Assembly (NCBI GenBank): GCA_016808115.1
Contig: JAEQBH010000290.1
Coordinates: 186,001 to 250,000, forward strand
From: Tetrastigma voinierianum
Taxonomy: Eukaryota; Streptophyta; Magnoliopsida; Vitales; Vitaceae
DNA: 64,000 nucleotides
Direction: 5' to 3'
Shown: piece after piece, positions 33,349-45,888 of the stretch
Layout: every line of letters starts with the position of its first letter
Numbering within the stretch: position 1 is the stretch's first letter
Made by a program: the position numbers and the translations under genes
The notes under the pieces: generated by a model
Told to the model about the DNA's origin: nothing
The model's input: the letters and a program-made list of their open reading frames with translations, nothing else
Database searches by the model: none

Positions 33349-36300
33349 TGTAACACCCTGAAATATACCCTAGTCATTTTCGACATGCTTAGGGTATTTT
33401 GTAAGCATAATTTGACTGTTTCGTGAGTTAAATGCGAAACACGAAAACGAGAGACCCGGAAATTTACAAAACTTAAGGACAAGATTGTAATTGGTCCAAA
33501 AAGGCCTAAAAGATATGGATTAAGAAAATCGAGGCCAAATGAAATAAAGGAAACTCAAATACAAATGGCCAAGAGTTATGGGCTTAAAAGCAAATAATGA
33601 AACTAAACCCAAAATGGCTTTGAGGGCCAAACGAGGCCTAAGAAAATCGATTTAAGACCAAATTTGGTCCTTAAACTGGGAGAAACCCAGAGAAGAAAGA
33701 AGGGGAGAAGAAGAGGAAAAGGAAGAGAAGAAGAGAAGAGAGCCAAGCAAGCCAAGGTATGGAACATGACCTTTATCATGGATTCTATGAGATTAAGTGT
33801 ATGACTTTCCATGCTTATGATTAATACTTGTCCCCAAATCAGTTTTGCTAGTATTCTCTTAACCCAAAAATTATGGAAAGTGTTTGGTAAAACTTTGAAT
33901 AGAACAAGAAACTTGGTGAAATCCTCCTATTCGAGGTTGGATTCATAGTTCAACGGCAAGTAATCGAAGTTAGGCTCAGAATAAACCCTAACTATTCTAC
34001 ATGTTAGGTTATAAAGGATCATAACCCATTAGAGTGGGTTCGAGGTAATTCATGAAGGATTTTTGAAATAAGAGAAGTATTGGAAGAAGAATTAAGTAAA
34101 ATTATAGTTATAGGATGAATTTTGGAATGGCTTGAGGTGTTTATGGAGCATGGCTGATGTGGGTATCAAAAATATGGAAAAAGGGAGCAAACACACATTC
34201 GATATTTAGTCATGTGTACCTAAGACACCTTGAATGTAAAATTTATTGACCCCTTCCAGACCAAAGTGTACCAGACACTTTAGGTGTACCGGTACACCCG
34301 ATGCTTTGTTCCTGGCCGACCGCCAGATTTCTACTATAATCTTTCATTTCTTATCCGATTTGAGTGATTCAAGTGGCCAATTAAAATAGACTTCAAGGAG
34401 AACCAAACCTAAAGAAATAGGTATCGTCCGATTCTAGCTCTAAGTAGTCCAAAAATTCACTCAAAGTGGGCTACAAGCCACCTCCCGTATCCGGCTTGAA
34501 CACAGTGGGCCCCCATTGCGGATAACTCGAGTTCCAGATCTCGACCTGGTGATTCCAGTTTGGAATAGAACCCTTAACACCTTAAATTTAAAGGAGTACA
34601 AAGAACCAGTGTCAAATATGGAGTCAAGGCACTGGAAAAAGAGTATTTCAAACTGTCCCTTGCGTAAAATCGGTGAACCGACTAGTTGGCATGAAAATGC
34701 CATAACTCAGTTCGGACGATCCGATCGTGGATTCCAATTCTGCAAAGTAGATCCATAGAAGAATAATAATACGTGAATAAGGTGTGATTACATGCTCATC
34801 ATAATCTTTACCAAGACATGGAATATGACATGTCATGAAAGCATAATGTGGCTAAATGCCTTATTATAAAATAGTAAGTTATCGAACTCATATAATTTTA
34901 AAAACTACCTAAGTTAATCATTTATTAACTCCGACATAGCACTCCTGTTCCGATTAGTACTGCATTCGTTAGTGTCCGAAGCACTCACAGAGATTCTCGA
35001 TACTCCCGTTAGTGCTCGCACTTCGACAGTTCCCAGACTCTCGTTAATGGGCCCCAAGACTCCGATTAGCACTTCTGAGATTCCGTTAGTGCTCCCAAGA
35101 CTCCGATTAGTACTGGCATCCCTCAGTGTCTCTAAAGACTCGATTAGTACTCGGGTACTCCCGTTAGTGCTCCCAAGACTCGATTAGTACTTCTAAGATC
35201 CCCGCATATTCGCACTCCGATTAGCACTTCAGATTCCCGACAAGCACAAGACTCGTCCTCTATGCCACTTCGCACTCGCCTCGATTAGTGCTACGTGACT
35301 GGTCCCCGATTAGTGCCACGCAAGACTGCATCGTATAGTAATCTTAGTAAATTTATCAGGCCGTGGTCTTACTCATTCAGACCACCGGGGTCTAGAAGTC
35401 AAACAAGAGTACATAAGACTCTCAACAGAGAATAAGAGTAAGGATCCGAATGTACCAGACTGCTCTATAAGATCACGGGTACTCCCTGCCTCCTCGAATA
35501 AGTTCCCGTAGTATCTACGGTACTCTGCCTCGATTAAGCCTCATTCCGTCTCCGACAAGTCTGTGAGTACCTAAGGGTACTCTTTGTATCTAATTAAGTT
35601 CGTAGTACCTACTTCTACCCGCCCCCGATTTAGTCCGTGAGCACCTACGTACCCGAGATCCGAATAAGTTCTGGCCTCAGATTCAATAAGTTATATCCTC
35701 GTGATCCGCCAGTTCATTCTCAGATCCGATCAAGTTCAGAGTACCTATGGGTACCCCGTGATCTCAATAAGTTCTCAGAAGTCTCTAAGGGTACTCCCCG
35801 CCGATTTAGTTACGTGAGGTACCTACGTACCCCCGCACTACCAAGTTATGTCTCGATTAAGCTCGCCTCCGATTAACTCTTCGCTCGATGAAGTTCTGCG
35901 TAGCACTGGCTGTGTACCCGTGATTCGGTCAAGTTCCGCCTCCGATTAAGTCCCTGCCTCGCTTAAGTTCTCGTAGTACCTACGTACCCCCGTAACTCGA
36001 TTAAGTTCGTAGTACCCACGGTACCTCGTATTTCATCAAGCCCTCGTAGTACCCAGGTACTCGCATCCGATTAAACCTGCAGTACCCCGCGTGTACCCCC
36101 GCATTTGATTAAGTTCCTCGTCAGATCTAATTGTCTCCTGCGGTACCTACGGCACTCGTGATTCGGAGGAGCCTCAGGCACTCCACGGGTACTCCCAAAG
36201 ACGTTAAGAAAATAAGTATAAGTTCTCAGAAGCACTCCACTTCCGTACTCAGACCGCAAGAATACAAGTATAAGTTCAGAGTACCACCTGCAATTTCGTG

Positions 36301-37560
36301 AATAAAGAAAAATAAGTATATGTATCCGTTCTGATCTGTACCTGTCATGGACTAATATCCATACCGATATGTATCTCGCATAGTCGCCCGATCCGACCAG
36401 ATATGATTAGTTCCGACTTTATTGTACCTACTTCGTACCTTCGCACAAGGATAAGATCCAGAAAATAAGTATATGTCTGTAAGACCAAAAGATAAGTTCC
36501 GTGAAGACAAGTATAAAGTTCAGAATACATGTATGAGATCCGAAATACATGTATAAGTTCCAGAATACAAGTATAAGTTTTTAAGACCAAGATTTACTTC
36601 AGAGAACAAGCAAGATACAAAGTAATGAGCATAAGTTTTGTAGTACTTAATAGTACTCCGTATAAGGGTAAGTTCCAAGTGACATCAAGATATGTTCCTG
36701 TAATATCTCCGTAGTACCTACGGGTACCTCCGAACAAGTGTAACTCCATAGGATAAGTATAAGTTCTCAGAATCCTACTGAGTCCCGAATAAACATAAGT
36801 CCGTTACATAAGTTCGAATAAGGATGTTCCAGAATTCCTAATGAGTCCCGAATAAACATAAGTCCGTTAAGTATAAGTTCGAATAAGGATAAGTTCTAAT
36901 TCCTACGGAGTCCCGAATAAACATAAGTCTCGTTAAGTATAAGTTCGAATATGATAAGTTCTCAGAATCCTAATGAGTCTCAATAAACATAAGTTTGTTA
37001 TAAGCATAAGTTCGCGAAAAAGAATAAGATCCAGAATCCTACTGAGATCCGAATAAGCCGTAAGCCTCTATGTTAGTTAGTACTGTATAAGTTCATAATA
37101 TAAATGCATGAAAGTTATATTATCTGCTTTTGTTTTATGCGTTAAATGTGTATATGCATAAGACATATGTTCTAATTGCTGCAAAGCTTAGCACTGGTTT
37201 TAATCCTGTAGGTACAGAGAAGACATCCTAAGACTCGCATACACCGCCAACACACTCAGGTGTCTACTACATGTAGGTTCTCTCAGGCTCGAGTTGTAAA
37301 TGTAAAAGCATAGTTTTTGTATTTGTAAATTGTGGACTCCTGAAATGTGTGTATAGGGATTTTGATGGACACCAATTCTGGTAGTTCTTTCGATATGTAA
37401 AATGATATTTTAATTCTGTTACATGATGTGGGCCATACCCCAAAGGTACCCATTCGCTTAAAAAAAAAAAAAAAAATCGTGCAAAGAGTCCTACCAGTCT
37501 CGTGACCCTAATCCCTGCCCCGATCCGCCAATCGGGCTCTGACCGAATCTAGGTGTGACA
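33349..37560 (+). repeat. 5' LTR of the giant-LTR gypsy element
   Basis: Runs TGTAACACCC to GGTGTGACA. Layout: a unique part (33349-34925), a tandem zone of CGATTAGTACT / CCGTTAGTGCTC words (34930-35340), a longer zone of AAGTTC..GTAGTACCTACGGGTACTC units (35440-37080), and a 3' part with A17 at 37460-37476. Open frames over the first part are short and have no homology. Confidence 0.88.
34930..37080. repeat. Palindromic minisatellite zones in the 5' LTR
   Basis: The first zone (to about 35340) alternates CGATTAGTACT-type and CCGTTAGTGCTC-type words roughly every 20-40 bp. The second zone repeats a unit with GTAGTACCTACGG, nearly its own reverse complement, joined by GATTAAGTTC or GAATAAGT. 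Units vary in length and sequence, so no exact copy number is given. Confidence 0.75.
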
Positions 37561-37844
37561 AGTCGCACGTGAGCCTAGGTTTAGGCGCTCGGATAATTCT
37601 CAGATTAAGGATGTACCTACATAGTAATGGTCGCCTAATGCGATGTCCCGGCCCCGTATATCGACTAATGAATAAGTCCCAATCCCGCTTCAGCATTAGA
37701 ACTCGAGTTAGTTCGATGGAGCTTTAACGCTCAAGTGAGTCACGCCCAAACTTCGTAAAGACATGAAAAGAAAGGATCCGGAGGCGGTCATGCACATACT
37801 AGAGTATGAATTTCGAGGACAAAATTCTTATAAGGAGGGAGATT
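37561..37844 (+). other. Minimal interior of the giant-LTR element
   Basis: It holds only the primer-binding surroundings and the polypurine end. The last 60 bp (TTCGAGGACAAAATTCTTAT and the purine run) match the classic terminus of Del/Tekay polyproteins followed by the 3' LTR, so the deletion or loss removed essentially all of gag and pol. Confidence 0.8.
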
Positions 37845-40800
37845 TGTAACACCTCGAAATATACCATAGCTGTTTTCGACACAAGCTAGTGGTATTTTGT
37901 AAGACACTTGACTGCTTCGTGAGTTAAATGCGAACACGGAAACGAGACCCTAAATTTATGAAACTTAAGGACAAGATTGTAATTTGTCTCAAAAAGGCCT
38001 AAAAGATATGGATTAAGAAAAATTGGAGGCCAAAATGAAATAAAGGAAACTCAAATACAAATACTAAGAGTTATGGGCTTAAAAGCAAATAATGAAACTA
38101 AACCCAAAAATGGGTTTTTGGAGGGCCAAACGAGGCCTAAGAAAATCTGGATTTAAGACCAAATTTGGTCTCAAATTGGGGGAGAACCCGTAGAGAAGAA
38201 AAAGTATACAGGAAAGTACAGGTTAAGAGGTTAGAGAGCTGTCAAACAAGTAAGTAAAATATGACCTTTATCATGGATTCTATGAGATTATGTATGACTT
38301 TCCATGCTTGTATGATTAATAGCTTGTCCCCAAACTTGGGGTTTTGCTAGGGTTTCATCTTAACCCAAAAATTATGGAAAGTAAGCTTGGTAAAACTTTG
38401 AATAAAACAAGAAACATATGAAATCCCTCCATTCGAGGTCGATTCATACTTCAATGACAGCAGAATCGAAGCTGGGGTTTAGAATAAACCCTAACTATTC
38501 TACATGTTAGGGTTATGTATGGACTGGCAACTCATATTAGAGTGGGTTTGAGAGTAATTCATGAAGGATTTTTAAAATAAGAGAAGTATTGAAAGAAGAA
38601 TTAAGTAAAATCGAGGTTATGTTACGAATTTGGAATGGCTTTGAGGTGTTTATGGAGTATAATGATGTGGGTATCAAAAATATGGAAAAAGGGAGAAAAC
38701 ATACATCTCTGGACATTTTATCATGTGTACCGGTACACCTTGGAATGTGTACCGTACACCCTTCCAGATCCAAAGTAAAATGCAGACACTTTGGGTGGGT
38801 GTACCTAAGACACCCGATGCTTTGTTCCTAGCCTTCGACTGGGCTGTGATTCAAGCATAACGCTTCTATTTATCCGATTTGAGTGATTCAAGTGGCCAAT
38901 TAAAATAGACTTCAAGGAGAACCAAACATAAAGAAATAGGTATCGTCCGATTCTAGCTCTAAGTGGTCCAAAAATTCACTCAAAGTGGGGCCATGTGCAA
39001 GCCAATTCCTGCATCGGGCTTGAACATAGAGGCCCGGGTTGTTTCGACGTAACTGAGTTCCTATTCGAATTGGGTGATTCCAGTTGAATAGAACCCTTAA
39101 CACCTTTAAATTTAAAAGGTTACAAAGAACCAGTGTCAAATATGGAGTCAAGGCACTGGAAAAGAGTATTTCATACTCGTCTCCTGTAAAATCGATAAAT
39201 CACTAGTTGGCATGAAATGCCATAACTTGAGTTCGACGATCCATCGGGATTGATTCCAATTCCTGGGTAAAGTAGATTCATAGAAGAATAATAATACGTG
39301 AATAAGGTGTGATTACATGCTCATCATACCTTACCAGTACATGGAATACGATCTGTCATGAAAGCATAATGTGGCTAAAATGCCCTATTATAAAATAGTA
39401 AGTTACTGAACTCATATAATTTTAAAAACTACCTAAGACTGGGGCTATTAACCGACATAGCACTTCCGTTTCGATTAGTACTTCAGACTCCCGTTAGTGC
39501 CCGACACTCGAATAGTACTTCTACATTCTCGATTAGTGCTACGCACTCGTCTCTAAGTGCCACGCACTCCCGTCCCGATTAGTGCTACACCGCTCACATG
39601 CTACTAAGACTCCGCATCGTATAGCATCTGTGGTACTTATCAGGCCGTGTCTTTACCCATTCCGTGCTACCGGTCTAGGAAGTCAAACATTTATATGGAT
39701 AAGACTCAATAGAGAATAAGAGTAAGGATCCGAATGTACCTCCTCAGATTCGCTCAGAAGACTCCACGTACTTCGTCAATAAGTTACATGAGTACCCAAT
39801 CTGCACTCCCTGGCTCCCGATTGCCCCAGAGTACTTTACTCTGCAATTCGCATTTGATTAAGTTCCTCACCTGGCTCGATTAAGTTCTTAGTACCTACGT
39901 ACCTTTGTATCTTAATTGCTTTCAGAGTACCCGGTACTCCCTCAGATCCGAATAAGTCTGGTCCTCAGATCCGATCAAGTCTCCAGAGTGCACCTACGGT
40001 ACCCTCTCGCATCCCGAACAAGTTCCGTAGTCTCAAGGGTACTCCCCGCTCGATTTAGTTAAGGTAGTACCTACTAGTACCCTGCACCCGAATAAGTTAT
40101 GTCTCCGATTGCTCTGGCTCGACACTCTGCCTCTCGATGGTTCTCAGAGTACCCATGTACTCGCATCCGAATAAGTTCCGTCTCCGACAAGCCCCCGCCC
40201 TCGCTTGTCTCCGTGAGTACCTACGTACTCCCAGAATCGACAAGCCTCGTAGTACCACGTACTCTCGTGATTATCAAGTCTCGTGAAAACGGGGTGGGTA
40301 CCTCGTATTTGATTAAACTCGCGAAATCTTAGCAGGTACTCGTGATTTGATTAAGTTCACCGTATTCGATTAAGTTCGCGGGTACCTACGTACCCGTATT
40401 CGACATAAGTTTCAGAGTACCCACGGGTACTCCCGCATCAAAGAAAATAAGTATAAGTTTTGTAAGACTGACGTACCTCAGAACGCAAAATAAGTATATG
40501 TATCCGTTATGATCTCAGACCGCGCATGACCTCAATGTCCATACCATATGTACTTCCAGATACGTCCGATCTCGACCAGATATGATTAGTTCCGACTCTA
40601 TCAGGACTACGGTACCTTCGCACAAGGATAAGATCCGTAAGATAAGTATATGCTCCGTAAGACCAGTATAAGTTCCGTAAGACAAGTATAAGTTCTGTAA
40701 TACATGTATGAGATCGAAATACATGTATAAGTTCTATAATACAAGTATAAGTTCCAGAAGACTAAGATTTACTTCAGAACAAGTATAAGATACGGCACGA

Positions 40801-41662
40801 GTATAAGTTTTGTAGTACTCTACGGGTACTTCGTATAAGGGTAAGTTCCAAGCAATACCAAGATATGTCTGTGAATATCTCCGTAGTACCTACGGTACCT
40901 CCGAACAAGTGTAAACCCGAGGATAAGTATAAGTTCCGGTAACTCCTACTGAGTCCCAATAAACATAAGTCCGTTGTATAAGTTCCTCGAATAAGTGATA
41001 AGTTCTCAGAATTCCTACTTTAGTCCCGACAAACATAAGTCCGTTAAGTATAAGTTCGAATAAGGATAAGTCTTATAACTCCTACGAATCTTCAATAAAC
41101 ATGTTTTGTTATAAGCATGTCACTCGCATAAGCACAAGACCGTAACTCCTACTCTGAGATCCGAATAAGCCGCATCCGTTATAAGAAGAAGTACTCGTAT
41201 AAGTTCATAATATAAATGCATGAAATTTATATTATCTGTTTTTGTTTTATGCGTTAAATGCGTATATGCATAAGACATATGTTTCCCACTAAGCGTAAAG
41301 CTTAGCACGGGTTTTAATCGTGTAGTACAGGAGAAGATATCCGAAGACTCGCGATACAAATGGGCCAAACATTAATTCTGTAAGGGTTCACTACATGGTG
41401 GCTCTCCCGTGCTCCAGTCAGAATGTAAAAGTATAGTTTTGTATTTGTAAAACGTGGACTCAGAATGTATAGATTTCTGATGGACACCACTCCGTGGTAG
41501 TTCTGATATGTAAATGATATTTTAATTCCGTTATATGATGTGGGCCATACTCACAGTACCGCCTCTACTTTTAAAAAATCAGTAAATAGTCCAGCCCTGA
41601 GTCTCATCCTCGAACTCCGGTTTCCCATCCGCCTAACGGCCGACCGAACCCGTGGTGTGACA
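37845..41662 (+). repeat. 3' LTR of the giant-LTR gypsy element
   Basis: Second copy of 33349-37560, shorter by about 400 bp. Much of the difference falls in the tandem zones (39450-39650 and 39730-41190). It keeps the same TGTAACACC start and GGTGTGACA end. Frequent one- to few-base indels relative to the first copy are visible across the unique part. Confidence 0.88.
39450..41190. repeat. Palindromic minisatellite zones in the 3' LTR
   Basis: Same two repeat families as in the 5' LTR but with fewer units in the first zone (about 39450-39650 against 34930-35340). GTAGTACCTACGGTAC and AAGTATAAGTTC words recur throughout. Confidence 0.75.
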
Positions 41663-42881
41663 AATCTAGTCTCAAATTTCAAGATTTCATCATCTGATTA
41701 AACAAAGTCAATTTTACCATCTCTCGCAACTTATTTCATATGTTCAACTAATCGCAAATTATTCTTTATAGGGTCTTAATTTTCCCAAAAAGTTTGGTTG
41801 CTATGATATTCAACATAAGAATTTTAAAGTCCAAAGTTATGCCATAAACTTGTAAACATCTCAAATCATAAAGTAATCATTTGTGACAATCTTTAATAAA
41901 TTCCAAGGGATTAACAAATTTCCTACTTAAGGCATCAACCACAAGATTCTCATTATTTTACTAATATTGGATAATATCATCATATTCCCTAAGTAATTTT
42001 ATCAATATCTTATATTTCTTGTTTAAATCTTTTTAAGAAAACAAAAATTTCAAACTCTCATAATCTATAAATATCTCTTTAGTTTATCCAATAGAAAAAT
42101 GTCTTCAAATTATAAGTGCAAAAATAATTTTTACTCAACTTCAAATCATAAAGAGGTAATTTATATTTTAAGGTTTCAAATGTCTAAAAGCATAAACCAC
42201 AAATTTTCCATCTTGCGTAAGAATACGACCTAAATCCTAATGAAATATGTCAAAATTCAAAACGAATCCTCTTGAACTGACTGGGATAAACAAAGTATGA
42301 GTTATTACTAATTTGTTCTTCAACTCTAAGAAGCCATGTTCATAGTACTAGACCAAACAAACTTAACTATTTTCTATATCAACCTGAAAATGTATGATGA
42401 CTGTAGAGTTCCTTTAATAGATTATTTATAGTAATATATTAATCTCAAGAAACTTCAAATTTCAATCATAAGACTAAGTCTTTTCCCAAACTTCGAATTC
42501 ATTTCATCAGACATTTCAAGGACCAAAAAGTCTCAAGAACCTTTCAAGACTAAACACAAGCTGACTAGGAAATAGAAGTTATCATTTTTGTTTCTTTTTT
42601 TTTTCCCCAAAACTATCAACAACGTATGATGAGAAACTAATTAATTCATTCTCAAAATCACATCAAAATTCTAATCGTCAAGAAGTACTAAGTTAATTCA
42701 CACATTCTTCTTATCAATCATCTCAAGACATATTAAAATGAATAACAAAAGATATGAAAGCAGCTCTGAAATGAAACTAATTGCGTAAAAATAATAAAAA
42801 ATAATTCTTATCACTCAATCTAACCCAACCCATTAACTCTAAAAGTCTATAGGACCATATCTTTGTGCTCTGATACCATTT
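41663..42881. other. Right interior of the outer gypsy element, with primer-binding site
   Basis: Starts with the right copy of the AATCT duplication and ends at the primer site (42865-42878) and a 3-bp spacer. Read on the minus strand, the sequence after the primer site shows no gag frame. AT-rich, no gene. Confidence 0.65.
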
Positions 42882-43413
42882 TGTGACACCATAAACTCTG
42901 AACTAGGGTCATTACTATCCATTCACATATATGACTCTAAAACTCCACTTGTAAATAACAACTTCAAAATTTTTGTTTATGAATCTTGTTGTCCTAAGTA
43001 TGCTCATAAGAAAAAGTAAACTAATTCCATAAAATTGAAATCTCCCAATGACATAAAAATACCATTAAACCAACATCTTCCAACAAGATAATTTTTCAAA
43101 ACTAATTCTTCTCAAAATATAACATTCTAGCAATATAAATCCTCCAAATGAAACTTTGCGAACATTCAATCCCAAAGCATCAAACTAGTCCAATAATCCT
43201 AAGTCTTTCCGACAAATCACAAACTCAAAATAGCTCTCAATTCTCATCCTTGCCTACTCTAGCATCATACTTTGCCAAGGTTTAAGGCACCTGAAAATGA
43301 TCAATAATAAGGAGTGAGCTAAAAGTCCAATAAAGAATTTTTAATGTAGTTTCATGGATAAAATATTTTAAATTCGTAAAATTGGAGATATAAATTTTTT
43401 TTTCCTCATAATA

Positions 43414-43447
<34 letters not shown>

Positions 43448-45017
43448 TTAAACCAATGTTCATCATATTTTTTATTTCTCAAACAATTCCATATGATAAT
43501 CAAATCCACAAATTTTTCAAAACACATATACTTATGGTTCTCAAAAATATTTGTTTAAAATTAAATGTCAATTATACTAACCTGTTGACGAGGGCCATTT
43601 CAAAACACTTATATTATTTGTTCTCAAAATATATTTGTTTTAAATAGAATGTCAACTAGTCTAACTTGTTGATAAGACCGTATTTGTCAACTACTATAAC
43701 CTATTGACTAAGGTCGTATAGTCAATTATTATAACCCATTGATGATGGTCATATTTGTCAATTACTATAACCCATTGATGATGGTTGTATTTGTCAATTG
43801 TTATAACCTATTAATAGGGGTTGCATTTGTCAATTACTAAAATTCATTGACAGGGTTGTATTTGTCAATTACTATAACCCATTGACAGGGGCCGTATTTG
43901 TCAACTATTTTAACCCATTGACGGGACCTTATAAACCAAAGTCAAATATTTTCTTCATATTTCCAAATTCACAAAAATATAGAAGTATTTCTCCATAGCT
44001 TTCAATATTTACTATGAGCATTCTCAAATCATTTTTTCATACGAAACATGTATTTGATCCAAACATATGATTTAAACAAGTAAATTTTTTTTAAAACTCA
44101 TAATTACATATAATAGCAAAATATTTTGCTATATAGGAAAAACTGCATTAATCTTCATTACTTAGTATTCCAAGATATTAGCCAAACCAAGGTGCCTCAA
44201 AAGAGTCACAAATCACTTTAATAATATAAACAATATCCTATTATTTTTCCCTTCTAGAAACCCAAAATATTTAAACATAAAATCTCAAAGGTTCTTTACC
44301 TTGAGAATTTCAAATAAATCAGGGCATTTTCCCTAAAGCCTCAACATCACAAATTTTCCAATTATATCAATTCCTTAAATCCCCAAAATTAGGGATTTTA
44401 CCATAAAACATGATTTTGGTTGAAATCCCCAAATCTCTTATGAACAAATGATTATTTGTAACTTGTAAAAAATCTTATAGGGTTTCAAATCTAAATCTTG
44501 GTAGTCCAAAAATCACCAAAACAAATCAAATATCAATTCCTAAATAAATTTCTCAATATTTTGTCTTTCTTACATTTTTAGGGTTTAGGAAACCCTAAGT
44601 TTTCAAATCTAAGGTTCCAAGAGTGAGAAATTACTCAAATATATCAAATATCAAACCCAAACCAAGTTTCTTGCTTTTATGCATTCCAAAAATTTATAGG
44701 GTTTCAAATCAAAAGCTTTACAAAGCCTTAACCTTTCAAATCTAGACTTTTGAAAATTCTAAAAACCAAAAAATCAAAGGGGAAAGAAGTAACTTACTTG
44801 AGATTGAAATTTTCAAAGCTTGAAATCCCATATTTTTGGAAATCCTAACTCCTCTCTCCTTCTCATTAAGAGAGAAAAAAAGAAATGATGAATTGACCAA
44901 ATGGGCTGGGGAACCCCTTTTTATGCTAAGACAATTTCTAAATTCACCTAAAACTCCTTTAAGAATTGCAAATCAGCTCATCTACTCTTTTTATGGTTGG
45001 AAATTAGGGGTATTACA
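42882..45017 (-). repeat. Complete 5' LTR of the outer gypsy element
   Basis: 2136 bp, TGTAATACCCC..GGTGTCACA on the minus strand, immediately followed by the initiator-Met primer site. It contains an (AT)n run at about 43418-43446 and a 36-bp minisatellite at 43645-43930. Confidence 0.85.
43645..43930. repeat. 36-bp minisatellite in the 5' LTR
   Basis: About eight units of 35-37 bp, each with TTTGTCAA-(T/C)TACTATAACCCATTGA and a variable GG-rich joint. TGTCAA or its variants start near 43648, 43685, 43720, 43755, 43791, 43828, 43863 and 43899. The truncated LTR copy at 31452-32165 lacks this part. Confidence 0.85.
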
Positions 45018-45102
45018 CAAACCGTATCATCTAAACTATAACCACTATAGTCATGATGACATAATAGACAATGATAATGTGATAAAAACCAAGGAGTAAT
45101 AC
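45018..45102. repeat. 85-bp repeat, copy 1
   Basis: CAAAC(C/T)GTATCATC onward matches 51687-51771 over 85 bp with few substitutions, in the same orientation. Copy 1 begins exactly at the outer gypsy LTR end. Confidence 0.85.
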
Positions 45103-45883
45103 TATGACTGTGATATAAATGTTTGTAGAAGGGAGAATGATAATCACATTCTCATTAGCAGCCATATCAAAACATATGCTACACTCTAAATATGCGTCAC
45201 CCTCAAAAAACCTAGAAATAGGAAATAAATCCATTTGAACTTCATTGATCTTATATTTTCTATTTGATTTTCTTGTTCATTATTATTTTGTTGATTTACT
45301 AAATTCATGCCTTAATCATGAAAAAACAGAAAACTAAAATGCTAACTGCTATTAATATCAATACTATGTAGACCGATTTCATCGATTTCTTCGCATTCCA
45401 TATGAGATGAACCAGATCTGTAGTAGCAATCATGGTACCCACGCCACTCAATAAGAACAAATAATAAGATGAGTAACATTATATACCTCTCAAAGAATAC
45501 AATACAAGAGCGATATTAATATCATCAAAAAGATTTGTTTTTAAAAATAATAAAATGTAATGTGAATTGTGTGAACATAAAGATCAAATAATGAATCTTA
45601 TATCCAATACATACTAGTATAATAACATATTCTGGTAAACTAATTATAAGTAAAATAAAGCATGGACAATTGTTAATTTCAAAAAAGACTTTTAAGCAAA
45701 AGTTGACATCAACAAGGACAATAAAAAGCCTAATATTTCATGGTGCACAGGAATTTTTTTGAATCAGGAGTTCTTCAGGTATGATTTCGCTGAAAGTGCC
45801 GCTTTTACGGCCGCTTAAATTTTGTATACCCATAGATTTATTTATTTATTTTTTTAAAAAATAGCATTTTGAGTAATAAGTTA
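45103..45883. other. Intergenic between gypsy and copia elements, no gene seen
   Basis: AT-rich sequence with no domain and no complete element ends. ACTGT at 45884-45888 is the left target duplication of the next element. Confidence 0.6.
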
Positions 45884-45888
45884 ACTGT

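Larger units (their letters stand above)
33349..41662 (+). mobile_element. Gypsy element with ~4-kb LTRs and a 284-bp interior, nested
   Basis: It starts TGTAACACC and ends GGTGTGACA and is flanked by an exact AATCT duplication (33344-33348 and 41663-41667). LTRs are 33349-37560 (4212 bp) and 37845-41662 (3818 bp). Between them lie a degenerate primer-site zone (GAGCCTAGGTTTAGG near 37571) and a polypurine tract AAGGAGGGAGAT (37832-37843) preceded by TTTCGAGGACAAAATTC, the end-of-polyprotein signature of Del/Tekay chromoviruses. There is no coding sequence. It is either an extreme internal deletion or a non-autonomous derivative. The LTRs carry tandem palindromic repeats. Confidence 0.88.
31452..45017 (-). 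mobile_element. Minus-strand Ty3/gypsy (Del/Tekay-like) element, non-coding, host of a nested element
   Basis: The 5' LTR is at 42882-45017, reading TGTAATACC..GGTGTCACA on the minus strand. Three bases later comes the primer site TGGTATCAGAGCAC (42878-42865). The 3' LTR is cut short (31452-32165) and is preceded by a polypurine tract AAAAGGGAGAA (about 32176-32166). The interior, outside the nested element, is about 1.2 kb on each side (32166-33348 and 41663-42881). It shows no gag or pol reading, so the element was already non-coding or has eroded completely. Its truncated end faces the SMG9 promoter. Confidence 0.83.

Noticed and set aside
34972..37700. Short open frames across the giant LTR tandem zones
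   Set aside because: Translations simply echo the tandem repeats, are not conserved between the two LTR copies, and have no homology.
43645..43930. Regular direct repeats that could suggest a CRISPR-like array
   Set aside because: The units abut without unique spacers, they lie inside a retrotransposon LTR, and the genome is a plant's.
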